Notes: generated by a model not told the origin, from the letters alone. Numbered from the stretch's first letter, positions 16,941 to 23,690 are shown. The stretch is DNA of 34,452 bases from Selenomonas sp. (GCA_003518745.1 DOYB01000177.1:1-34452); one strand, 5' to 3'. Translations and numbers: made by a program.

Positions 16941-17103
16941 TAGTGTAAGACCTCGTTCATATATGGACAAATGAATCGTTCGAGATGTAGTCATATGCTA
17001 GAAAGAGGAAGGCGGCGTAGCGGTGGCTACGCCAACTGACGATGACAACGCAGATGACTGCATATCGGGCGATTCATACAGATGTGAACGAGGGTTTACA
17101 CTA
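16941..17103. repeat. 163-bp imperfect palindrome (MITE-like or structured element)
   Basis: Two arms of 81 and 78 nt are inverted copies around a GGTG loop (17022-17025). The ends TAGTGTAA and TTACACTA match exactly. CCTCGTTCA, GAATCG, AGTCAT and the inner GGCGTAGC/GCTACGCC (17014-17033) are also conserved between arms, while the segment at about 17000-17013 diverges. The element starts 6 bp beyond a promoter -35 and ends 2 bp from the hypE stop codon. No ORF of note lies inside. TA at both outer edges fits insertion at a TA target, but it is also part of the palindrome. The transcript would fold into one long hairpin and may terminate hypE transcription. Confidence 0.8.
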
Positions 17104-17105
17104 TT

Positions 17106-18113
17106 TTAGCAAATACGCGGCACAATATTTCCAAGTGGCATATCTACAATGCGTATGCCGCCGATTGTGGTGCGCAGCCCTACCTGTCCCGGGGCATCTG
17201 CTGTAACCTCACCGATTATACAGGCATCCTTTCCATACTTGCTGCGCCGCATTGCCTCTAGAACACAGTTCGCGCTGTCCGAGGGAACGAAGGCAACAGC
17301 CTTTCCTTCGTTGGCGAGATAAAGGGGGTCGAAGCCCAGGATATCACATACTCCCTGTACCTCGGGACGAATTGGAATGGCATCCTCGTCAATCAGGATA
17401 CCGGTATTGGACGCGGAAGCTATCTCATTTAAGACGGCAGCAAGGCCCCCGCGGGTAGGGTCCCTGAGCACCGCTATGTTGGGCTCGGCCTTCAGCATTG
17501 CCTGTGTCAACTCGGCCAAGGGCGCGCAATCTGTTTTTATGCTATCGGGAAGCTCAAGCTTGTGCCGCTGTGACAGTATCGTCACGGCATGGTCACCCAA
17601 AAATCCCGAAAGCAGGATTTTCATGCCGGGCTTTACATGCTTTGGTGAAATATGCGTGTTTGGGAGTATTTCACCGACACCTGCGGTATTTATGAAGATT
17701 CCGTCTGCCTGTCCCTTCCCAACGACCTTTGTATCTCCCGTGACAATTGATACGCCTGCTTCGTCTGCCGCAAGGCGCATGGAATGGACTATGCGTTTAA
17801 GCTCATCCATGGAGAAGCCCTCTTCAATTATAACTCCCGCGGAAATATAGCGTGGAACCGCGCCGGTCATTGCAAGGTCGTTCACGGTGCCGCAAACCGC
17901 AAGCTTCCCAATGTCTCCTCCGGGGAAAAACAGGGGGCGCACCACATACGAGTCAGTGGTGAAGGCTATTTGCCCTTTCATACTGAGTATCGCTCCATCG
18001 TGAAGCTCGTTTAGCTGAGGATTGCCGAATTCGGGCAGAATTACCTCTTCCATGAGCTCCTGACTGATTTTTCCTCCGGCTCCATGAGCCAGGGTGATTT
18101 TATCCTTTGCCAT
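17106..18113 (-). CDS. hypE: Hydrogenase maturation protein HypE (carbamoyl dehydratase)
   Basis: The start is ATG 18113 (MAKDKITLAHGAGGK), with GGAAGGGGGA 9 bases upstream; an upstream in-frame start would add 17 residues inside hypD. The product has 335 residues of the PurM/AIR-synthase fold. N-terminal GAGGK starts the ATP site, and the invariant C-terminal PRIC ends the protein. The final cysteine receives a carbamoyl group from HypF and is dehydrated by ATP to a thiocyanate, the cyanide donor for the Fe(CN)2CO centre of [NiFe]-hydrogenases. It overlaps hypD by 14 bp. HypF, HypA, HypB and the hydrogenase itself are not in this window. Confidence 0.97.
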   Translation of the reverse strand: MAKDKITLAHGAGGKISQELMEEVILPEFGNPQLNELHDGAILSMKGQIAFTTDSYVVRPLFFPGGDIGKLAVCGTVNDLAMTGAVPRYISAGVIIEEGFSMDELKRIVHSMRLAADEAGVSIVTGDTKVVGKGQADGIFINTAGVGEILPNTHISPKHVKPGMKILLSGFLGDHAVTILSQRHKLELPDSIKTDCAPLAELTQAMLKAEPNIAVLRDPTRGGLAAVLNEIASASNTGILIDEDAIPIRPEVQGVCDILGFDPLYLANEGKAVAFVPSDSANCVLEAMRRSKYGKDACIIGEVTADAPGQVGLRTTIGGIRIVDMPLGNIVPRIC

Positions 18114-19206
18114 ATATGAATGTCCCCCTTCCGTATTTGTACCAGGCTGCGCAGACACCTTCAACCGAGACCATGCATGGGCCTATGGCATGGGTAGGTA
18201 CACATGCCTTGCCGAACAATGGGCATTCAGGCGGGGTTACAATGCCCCGCAGCACTTCCCCGCAACGGCATGCGGTCCTTCTTGGTACCGAAACAGTGTC
18301 AATAGGGATGACCTTTTCTATGTCATAGTCTTCATAAGCCTGTTTCATTTGAAGGCCCGAAAGTGGAATGGTGCCGATTCCACGCCATTCCGCGTCCACG
18401 GGCTCATAAACCTGCTCGAGTATTTGCCTGGAAATGGGATTGCCTTCCTTGCGCACAACAGCGCCATATTCATTGCGAACGTCAAAGCGGCCTTCAGTCT
18501 TTTGTTGCATGAGCCTTACCAGGGATCTGAGGATTTCCAAAGGTTCAAAGCCTGTGACGATGCCGGGGATGTGATATTCATCGGACAGGAAGTTGAAAAC
18601 GTCGGTTCCTGTAACGACCGCGACATGCCCCGGAAGGAGGAATCCATCCACGTGAACTTCAGGATCGTCCAGCAGCATGCGAAGGGCAGGAGGAACCAGC
18701 TTGTGGGCGGACAGCATGAAGATATTGGTGATTCCCTGCTGCTTTGCCGTCAGTATAGTGGCTGCGGCGGTAGGAGCAGTGGTTTCAAATCCCACCGCGA
18801 GGAAAATTACCTTTTTGTCCGGATTTTCCCTAGCAATCTGCAGGCTGTCCATGGGGGAATAGAGAATGCGGATATCTGCTCCATCTGCCTGGGCCTCTAC
18901 CAGGCTTGAACTGCTGCCGGGAACCTTGAGCATGTCACCGAAGGTGGTAATGATAACATCTTCACGTTCAGCGTACGCGACAGACTTGTCGATATAGGTG
19001 TCAGGTGTAACGCATACGGGACAGCCGGGGCCGGAAACCAGCTCGATATTATCCGGAAGAAGCTGGCGTATACCGGCCCGAAAAATTGAGACAGTATGGG
19101 TTCCGCAGACCTCCATGAACCGCAGTCTGCCGTCGTGGTGTTTGGATAATCGGGCTATTTCCTCCACCATTTGACGGGCGATAGCCCTTTCCTGTTGTTT
19201 CTCCAA
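18100..19206 (-). CDS. hypD: Hydrogenase maturation protein HypD
   Basis: The 368-residue product begins with TTG at 19206; AGGAGGT lies 11 bases upstream, and an in-frame stop precedes it. Conserved HypD motifs follow in order: FMEVCGTHT (near residue 30-38), SGPGCPVCVTP (about 58-68), GFETTAP, and the C-terminal iron-sulfur block CRCGEVLRG ... CPLFGKAC. HypD carries a [4Fe-4S] cluster and, with HypC, forms the scaffold on which Fe(CN)2CO is built from cyanide delivered by HypE. It lies 15 bp after hypC and overlaps hypE, so the three are made from one message. Confidence 0.98.
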   Translation of the reverse strand: MEKQQERAIARQMVEEIARLSKHHDGRLRFMEVCGTHTVSIFRAGIRQLLPDNIELVSGPGCPVCVTPDTYIDKSVAYAEREDVIITTFGDMLKVPGSSSSLVEAQADGADIRILYSPMDSLQIARENPDKKVIFLAVGFETTAPTAAATILTAKQQGITNIFMLSAHKLVPPALRMLLDDPEVHVDGFLLPGHVAVVTGTDVFNFLSDEYHIPGIVTGFEPLEILRSLVRLMQQKTEGRFDVRNEYGAVVRKEGNPISRQILEQVYEPVDAEWRGIGTIPLSGLQMKQAYEDYDIEKVIPIDTVSVPRRTACRCGEVLRGIVTPPECPLFGKACVPTHAIGPCMVSVEGVCAAWYKYGRGTFIYGKG

Positions 19207-19221
19207 GACGAATGCTACCTC

Positions 19222-19452
19222 CTATTGAACAGTTCGAGGAGCGCCGTTCATTTCCGCCAGAAGGGCATTCATCTCCTCGACCTCCTTTTCTTCTACGACC
19301 TGCATGGCAAAGCCCGCGTGAACCAGCACATAGTCACCGGGCTTTGCCTCCGGCAGCAGCATCAGACTGATATCACGAGTAACTCCGGACAATTCAACCT
19401 TTGCAAGGTAGTCCTTAACCTCCAGCACTTTAGCCGGAACAGCTAAACACAC
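19222..19452 (-). CDS. hypC: Hydrogenase maturation chaperone HypC
   Basis: The start is set at GTG 19452, giving MCLAVPAKVLEV and a 76-residue protein. The three codons before it (GTG GTT GTT) could extend the frame. The essential cysteine of HypC must follow the initiator methionine, and AAGGAG lies 8 bases before this GTG, which supports the short form. HypC transfers the Fe(CN)2CO moiety from HypD to the large hydrogenase subunit, with the N-terminal Cys as ligand. The C-terminal third is acidic and helical (VVEEKEVEEMNALLAEM). The gene opens the hypCDE operon. Confidence 0.96.
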   Translation of the reverse strand: MCLAVPAKVLEVKDYLAKVELSGVTRDISLMLLPEAKPGDYVLVHAGFAMQVVEEKEVEEMNALLAEMNGAPRTVQ

Positions 19453-19516
19453 AACAACCACTCCTTGAGATGGTGAAGCATCCGCCTATCACATAATATT
19501 GACCTCGGAGCCTCAA

Positions 19517-19532
19517 ATATTTGGACAAATAT
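19517..19532. promoter_or_regulatory. Inverted repeat in the hypC leader, possible operator
   Basis: ATATTTG-GA-CAAATAT is a perfect 7-2-7 inverted repeat. It lies just downstream of the predicted start of the hypC transcript and would be covered by a repressor blocking early elongation. The core TTGGAC also forms the -35 of the same promoter on the opposite strand. No matching regulator is recognised. Confidence 0.45.
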
Positions 19533-19547
19533 ATGTTCCACTACACA

Positions 19548-19576
19548 ATTATAAGGTTAATGAAAAAAATGTCCAA
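19548..19576 (-). promoter_or_regulatory. Promoter of hypCDE
   Basis: On the minus strand, TTGGAC (19571-19576), a 17-bp spacer and a perfect TATAAT (19548-19553) are present. Transcription would begin near 19541, about 90 nt before the hypC GTG. Confidence 0.82.
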
Positions 19577-19832
19577 TGTTATTTGCGTTTAACGTTTTTA
19601 AACTCAGACTAATATGCACCTATGGGCTTATCTCAAGGGGCGTTGGCGCAATGGGGGGGCCGGAGAGGAAAAATTTTTCGTTTATGCAGGAATCCATTGG
19701 TGTTCGTCGAATATTGCTAGTTGGAATTGTTAAAGCGTTTGAAATATATCCTCATGAATTTCAAGCGTCGTATATCTTACGAAACGGGTGTATGCTCACA
19801 AGAATTTCATTTACAAGGAAGGATGTATAGCT
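19577..19832 (+). other. Leader/intergenic region before the binding-protein gene
   Basis: This is 256 bp without a credible gene; the 84-codon open frame in it has no ribosome-binding site and an unnatural composition. It holds a 6-5-6 inverted repeat GTTTAA/TTAAAC (19587-19603), a run of seven G near 19653 beside GC-rich sequence, and then AT-rich DNA. A possible promoter is TTGGAA (19721-19726), 18 bp, TATATC (19745-19750). The G-rich stretch could fold, but I matched it to no known riboswitch or T-box. Confidence 0.35.
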
Positions 19833-20690
19833 ATGAACATGAAAAAAATGGCTGCTGTAATGCTTGGCAGTATCCTGGCTGCGGGATTGCTTGTTGGATG
19901 CGGCGGGGGTGCCGATAAGCCACAGGCCAAGCCGGATAAAGCTTCCGAAGTGAAGATTGGTATACTTACGCACCTTAATGCCAGCGAAGAGAAGCTCAAC
20001 GAGATCATGAAGAAGATAGACGAGGAATCCTCTGTTAAGTTGGCGAGGAATTATGTCTATTACGATATGCTGACATCCATGCAAATGGGGCTTGATTCGG
20101 GAAGTATACAGGAAATGAGCCTCTATTCGAGCGTAGCGAAGTACCTTTCAAGTCGAAATGATACTATTATGCCTGCTGAAGTGCAGGGACCGAAGCTTTC
20201 TGATTCCTTCTGCTGCGCTCTTAGGCAGGATGATACCACGCTAAAGGCGGAGCTTGACAAGGTAATCGTTGAAATGAAGCAGGATGGCACCTTGGAGCGC
20301 CTCACCAAGGAATACATAACTGATATTGAGAAGGGGCAGGAGCCTCCAGCAGTACCTATTCCCGTGACGGAGGGGGCGCCCACACTTAAGATCGCCGTTA
20401 CAGGCGATTTGCCGCCCCTTGATTTGGTAAAGGCAGATGGGACGGCGGCCGGCTTCAACACGGCTGTATTGTCGGAGCTCGCGAAACGTCTTGGACGCAA
20501 TGTGGAGATTATTCAGATTGACAGCGCCGCGCGTGCTTCAGCATTGGTGTCGAAGAAGGTCGATGTGGTGTTCTGGGCTGTGGTGCCCGCGAATAATTCC
20601 AAGTTACCCGCGGACATGGATAAGCCCTCAGGAATTGAACTGACTGAGCCTTACTACACAGATCAGATTATTCATGTAAAGAAGAAGTAA
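19833..20690 (+). CDS. Substrate-binding lipoprotein with apparently circularly permuted SBP_bac_3 fold
   Basis: The start is ATG 19833, with AAGGAAGGAT upstream. The 285-residue protein has a lipoprotein signal with lipobox LVGC (Cys23) and a short flexible linker. The order of the binding domain is unusual. Residues 39-165 look like the second half of an amino-acid-binding protein: KIGILTHLNASEE as the lobe-2 opening strand, then SFCCALRQDDTTLKAEL and MKQDGTLERLTKEYI, which normally end the family. A Pro-rich linker (169-183) then leads into residues 184-285, which read like the usual N-terminus (TLKIAVTGDLPPLDLV, DGTAAGFNTAVLSELAKRLG, ELTEPYYTDQIIHVKK). The ligand is probably a polar amino acid or small organic acid. 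A permease gene follows 7 bp later. Confidence 0.85.
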   Translation: MNMKKMAAVMLGSILAAGLLVGCGGGADKPQAKPDKASEVKIGILTHLNASEEKLNEIMKKIDEESSVKLARNYVYYDMLTSMQMGLDSGSIQEMSLYSSVAKYLSSRNDTIMPAEVQGPKLSDSFCCALRQDDTTLKAELDKVIVEMKQDGTLERLTKEYITDIEKGQEPPAVPIPVTEGAPTLKIAVTGDLPPLDLVKADGTAAGFNTAVLSELAKRLGRNVEIIQIDSAARASALVSKKVDVVFWAVVPANNSKLPADMDKPSGIELTEPYYTDQIIHVKKK

Positions 20691-20697
20691 GAGGTTA

Positions 20698-21366
20698 ATG
20701 GTGGGAATTACAGAGCTTGTGCACCATATCTTTATAAAGGATGGTGCTTGGCTGACCATTCTTAAAGGCCTGGCGACTACGGTGGAGATTTCCCTGCTGG
20801 CCTTATTGTTTGGAACTTTGTTTGGGGCGGTTTTGTGCTGCCTGAGATTGGGGCGGTACAAGCTATTACGGATAGCCGCCATGACGTACATATCCGTCGT
20901 GCGCGGCTGCCCGGTGCTCATGCTCTTGATGCTTTTGTTCTATGGAGTGCTTGCTCAGAGCAGCCTCTCGTCCATTACCGTGGCTGTTTTGGCATTTAGC
21001 CTGCATACGGCAGCCCATGTAGCGGAGCTCCTGCGTTCCGCTATGATGGCGACCGACAAAGGACAAATCGAGGCTGCGAGAACCTTGGGGTTTTCCGCGC
21101 TGCAGGCCTTTTATCTGGTTACCCTGCCACAGTTGACTCGTATTGCCCGTCCAGTATACCAATCCACTGTAGTGAATCTTATACAGTGGACCAGTGTAGT
21201 TGGATATATCACTATTACGGATTTGACCCGCGTAATCTATAATGTCGCTTCCCGCACTATGCAGCCTATGATTACCATATGTGGGGGAATGGTGCTGTAC
21301 CTTTCTCTGTCATACCTGGTGTATGGAATCTTTTACTTGACAGACAAAAAGGGAGGCGAGGCCTGA
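20698..21366 (+). CDS. Polar amino-acid-type ABC transporter permease (HisMQ family)
   Basis: The 222-residue protein has about five hydrophobic segments: near 23-45, 55-75, 82-102, 155-175 and 190-212. The cytoplasmic EAA loop reads IEAARTLGFSALQAFYLVTLPQ (about 122-143) and docks to the ATPase. The N-terminal half has the family pattern LKGLATTVEISLLALLFGTLFGAVL. Such permeases work as homodimers or heterodimers in amino-acid importers; here only one is present, so a homodimer is likely. Either ATG 20698 or GTG 20701 may start translation; GAGG at 20691-20694 spaces better to the GTG. Its stop overlaps the ATPase start (TGATG). Confidence 0.93.
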   Translation: MVGITELVHHIFIKDGAWLTILKGLATTVEISLLALLFGTLFGAVLCCLRLGRYKLLRIAAMTYISVVRGCPVLMLLMLLFYGVLAQSSLSSITVAVLAFSLHTAAHVAELLRSAMMATDKGQIEAARTLGFSALQAFYLVTLPQLTRIARPVYQSTVVNLIQWTSVVGYITITDLTRVIYNVASRTMQPMITICGGMVLYLSLSYLVYGIFYLTDKKGGEA

Positions 21367-22481
21367 TGGGTATTATAGAGGTGGAGGGGCTTTGCAAATC
21401 CTTTGGAGATTTATCGGTACTTCAGAATGTTAATCTCAGTGTCAATGAGGGGGAGCGTATCTCTATAATCGGTGGGTCAGGCTGCGGGAAAAGTGTTTTC
21501 CTGCGCTGCCTCAACCTTTTAGAGATTCCGGATAAAGGCAGAGTACTGATTGATGGTAAAGAGATAACGGCTCCCGGTGCTGATGTGGATAATATCCGAA
21601 GAAGTATGGGGATGGTCTTTCAGAAGTTTTGCCTTTTTTCCCATATGAACGTCATTGATAACCTCTGTCTTGCCCCCACGAGGCTTCTGGGGATGAGCAG
21701 GGAGGATGCGGAAAATAAAGCCCACGGCCTTCTCAAAGAGGTGGGGCTGGTATCCAAGAGGGAGGCTATGCCCCTTACGCTTTCAGGGGGACAGCAGCAG
21801 CGAATCGCGATTTGCCGTGCTCTGATGATGGAGCCGAGAGTGCTTCTTCTCGATGAGCCAACAAGCGCGCTTGACCCGACGATGGTGGGTGAGGTTCTGG
21901 CGGTTATACGTCTTCTCGCGAAGAAAAATCTCACGTTTCTTATCGTCACTCATGAGATGAGCTTTGCCAGGGAGGTTTCGGACAGGATTCTCTATTTTGC
22001 CGATAGGGGCATATATGAATCAGGAACTCCGGAGGAAGTATTTGACCATCCAAAACGGGAAAAGACAATTGCGTTCATAAATAAATATCGATACTATGGT
22101 TGTGAGATATCAGATAAGAATGAATTCGATCTTATGTCGGTACAAGGTGGTATATGGACCTTCGGGGAACGATATGGCTTGTCTGATAAACGTATTTTGA
22201 ACCTGCAGCTCTGTACGGAGGAATTGATATACGAGTTCATGGATGTGTGCTACCCGGAGCAGAACAAGGTGGATATTAAGCTGGATATCACTTTTGCGGA
22301 GACTACCGGTAAGGTTCATATTGAATTTGTATGCGGCGGGAAGCCTTATAATCCAGTTACCGTCGATAAAGCCGGTGATGATTTTTCCGACTCATTGGGA
22401 GTTATAATAGTGAAAAAAATTTCCAGTGATATTGGATATGAGTACGCGGGGGATAAGAACAGGGTTTGGATTGAGCTGTAG
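21366..22481 (+). CDS. ABC importer ATPase fused to a degenerate RsbW-like GHKL domain
   Basis: The 371-residue protein begins at ATG 21366 after GGGAGGCGAGG. Residues 1-240 are a complete amino-acid-importer ATPase: Walker A GGSGCGKS (36-43), signature LSGGQQQR (139-146), Walker B LLLDEP with D163/E164, and H-loop H196. Known relatives stop near residue 240-250, but this one continues for about 125 residues. The extension resembles HATPase_c_2 (RsbW/SpoIIAB-type): LNLQLCTEELIYEFMD aligns with the N-box, but the usual Asn is Glu. CGGKPYNPV replaces the D-x-G box, and SLGVIIVKKISSDIGYEY plus NRVWIEL match the end of the fold. ATP-dependent kinase activity is doubtful; a docking or regulatory role is more likely. 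The frame is continuous, so the fusion is not an artefact of a lost stop. Confidence 0.88.
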   Translation: MGIIEVEGLCKSFGDLSVLQNVNLSVNEGERISIIGGSGCGKSVFLRCLNLLEIPDKGRVLIDGKEITAPGADVDNIRRSMGMVFQKFCLFSHMNVIDNLCLAPTRLLGMSREDAENKAHGLLKEVGLVSKREAMPLTLSGGQQQRIAICRALMMEPRVLLLDEPTSALDPTMVGEVLAVIRLLAKKNLTFLIVTHEMSFAREVSDRILYFADRGIYESGTPEEVFDHPKREKTIAFINKYRYYGCEISDKNEFDLMSVQGGIWTFGERYGLSDKRILNLQLCTEELIYEFMDVCYPEQNKVDIKLDITFAETTGKVHIEFVCGGKPYNPVTVDKAGDDFSDSLGVIIVKKISSDIGYEYAGDKNRVWIEL

Positions 22482-22512
22482 GCGGTTTGCTGACATAAGT
22501 TTTTGCCTGAAG

Positions 22513-22548
22513 GGCACCTGTATCGGCACCGTCTGGCAGGTGCCTTTT
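22513..22548 (+). terminator. Terminator/attenuator hairpin before the Hpt gene
   Basis: A perfect 8-bp stem GGCACCTG/CAGGTGCC with a 16-nt loop is followed by TTTT. It lies 31 bp after the ABC-ATPase stop and 55 bp before the Hpt start, with no obvious promoter in between. It probably reduces rather than abolishes transcription of the downstream gene. Confidence 0.65.
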
Positions 22549-22603
22549 GCGGTAGGCAGGTTTAGCAGGTATTTGAATATTATTTTGCGGGGAGAGGGAT
22601 ATC

Positions 22604-22948
22604 ATGCTGACGTTGGAAGTGTTGGAAAATTTCGGCGTAGATACAAAAGAGGGTCTTAACCGTTGCATGAACAATGAGGGCTTTTACTTCAGGATGATTA
22701 AGCTTGGGCTGTCTAATGCGTATTTCGATACATTAGGAACGGCTTTGGAAGGAGGAAATATGGAGGAGGCATTTGAAGCCGCCCATGCGCTGAAAGGGGT
22801 TATAGGCAATCTGGCCCTCACTCCGATTTATGACCCACTTGCTGATATGACTGAGATGCTGAGGGCAAAGAAGCAGGCGGATTATGTAGAAATTTACCGT
22901 CCTATAAAGGAGATGCGTGATAAACTGCTGGGTATGCTAAACGGCTGA
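22604..22948 (+). CDS. Stand-alone Hpt (histidine phosphotransfer) domain protein
   Basis: GGAGAGGG precedes ATG 22604. The 114-residue, all-helical protein carries the Hpt signature AAHALKGVIGNLAL with phospho-acceptor His61. It is followed by a helix containing the residues that usually pack behind it (PLADMTEMLR). Hpt proteins relay phosphoryl groups between receiver domains in multistep phosphorelays. No kinase or response regulator is in the window, so its partners are elsewhere. Its position just after an ABC-GHKL fusion gene suggests a common signalling function. An intervening hairpin shows the two are at least differently expressed. Confidence 0.87.
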   Translation: MLTLEVLENFGVDTKEGLNRCMNNEGFYFRMIKLGLSNAYFDTLGTALEGGNMEEAFEAAHALKGVIGNLALTPIYDPLADMTEMLRAKKQADYVEIYRPIKEMRDKLLGMLNG

Positions 22949-22989
22949 AATCTGTCATGTTTGGCATGGAAGGACTGGGAGTTTCCGCT

Positions 22990-23020
22990 TTGAGGTTTTT
23001 GTATAGAAATCTCATATAAT
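22990..23020 (+). promoter_or_regulatory. Possible folB promoter
   Basis: TTGAGG (22990-22995) and a perfect TATAAT (23015-23020) are separated by 19 bp, longer than ideal. Transcription would start near 23027, just before the 16-bp palindrome at 23045. Confidence 0.45.
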
Positions 23021-23044
23021 TTGATATAAAAAGCAGGAATTCAA

Positions 23045-23060
23045 CTTTCGATATCGAAAG
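23045..23060. promoter_or_regulatory. Perfect 16-bp palindrome upstream of folB
   Basis: CTTTCGATATCGAAAG is fully self-complementary and lies about 20 bp downstream of the predicted transcription start and 55 bp before the folB ATG. It is AT-rich and not followed by T residues, so an operator is likelier than a terminator. The half-site ATCGAAAG recurs once at 30322-30329, after hslU. Confidence 0.45.
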
Positions 23061-23114
23061 AAGTATAAAAGAGGTATGACAGTCAAGATATATTATTTTT
23101 GAGGAGTGACCAAA

Positions 23115-23477
23115 ATGGCAAAAATCAGAATCCATAATATGATGTTCTACGGTTTCCATGGTTTTTATGAGTATGAGCGTGAACAGGGACAGAAGTTTTT
23201 CATAGACGTGGAACTGGAAACCAAAAATGATCAGGCTGTGGAGACAGACGATATCAATGATGCTGTTGATACGGCTGTAGTTTATGGCATTGTCAAGGAC
23301 GTGACGGAGAATAAGCGCTTCCAGCTCTTGATGGCATTGGGTGGCCATATAGCCGATAAGCTTTTGCAGAAGTATTCTAAGGTCAAGAGCGCGACGGTAT
23401 GCATTCGTAAGCCCTCTGTGCCTATTTCGGGACCAATTGATTATGTAGAGGTAGAAACTACCCGTACAGCAGAGTAA
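23115..23477 (+). CDS. folB: Dihydroneopterin aldolase
   Basis: The start is ATG 23115 with GAGGAG 8 bases upstream; a GTG three codons earlier is too close to that site. The 120-residue protein has the FolB pattern: MMFYGFHGFYEYEREQGQKFFIDVEL at the N-terminus, the DAVDTAVVYGIVKDV helix with the conserved Tyr, and IRKPSVPI near residue 100. FolB cleaves 7,8-dihydroneopterin to 6-hydroxymethyl-dihydropterin and glycolaldehyde in folate synthesis. The other folate genes (folP, folK, folE) that often accompany it are absent here. It appears to be monocistronic, with a strong terminator 11 bp downstream. Confidence 0.95.
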   Translation: MAKIRIHNMMFYGFHGFYEYEREQGQKFFIDVELETKNDQAVETDDINDAVDTAVVYGIVKDVTENKRFQLLMALGGHIADKLLQKYSKVKSATVCIRKPSVPISGPIDYVEVETTRTAE

Positions 23478-23488
23478 AAGAAAAACAT

Positions 23489-23535
23489 AATCCTGTCGGA
23501 TGTTTGAAATTTTCAGACATTCGGCAGGATTTTTT
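23489..23535 (+). terminator. Strong intrinsic terminator of folB
   Basis: A stem of about 20 bp (AATCCTGTCGGATGT paired with ACATTCGGCAGGATT, extended by TTGAAA/TTTCAG) with a few G-U pairs ends in TTTTTT. Confidence 0.95.
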
Positions 23536-23565
23536 GATGAATTGTTTTAATTTGGCTGCCGGGTA

Positions 23566-23594
23566 TTGCATGTTATATTCCTTTTTTGTATGAT
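23566..23594 (+). promoter_or_regulatory. Promoter of the dprA-topA-trmFO-hslVU run
   Basis: TTGCAT (23566-23571), a 17-bp spacer and TATGAT (23589-23594) sit between the folB terminator and dprA. The start would be near 23601, leaving a 90-nt leader. Confidence 0.55.
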
Positions 23595-23690
23595 ATGTAA
23601 TTATCCTGCATTAACTGTGCTGAATTCGGTTAGTTGCAGCGTTAAGACCGTAATCCATATATGTATATAACGGGTATTGGAGTTGAACTG

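Noticed and set aside
16941..17103. Simple intrinsic terminator only
   Set aside because: It is far longer than a terminator, has no T-tract on either side, and its outer arms are conserved as well as its tip. A terminator role may still be secondary.
18094..18909. 271-codon open frame on the plus strand opposite hypD/hypE
   Set aside because: It is antisense to two clear Hyp genes; no motif, ribosome-binding site or promoter supports it.
19620..19690. T-box or known riboswitch
   Set aside because: No T-box sequence (GGGTGGAACCGCG type), no lysine, SAM, glycine or c-di-GMP core could be matched by eye.
19576..19830. 84-codon open frame upstream of the binding-protein gene
   Set aside because: It has no ribosome-binding site, includes the seven-G run, and ends on the true ribosome-binding site of the next gene.
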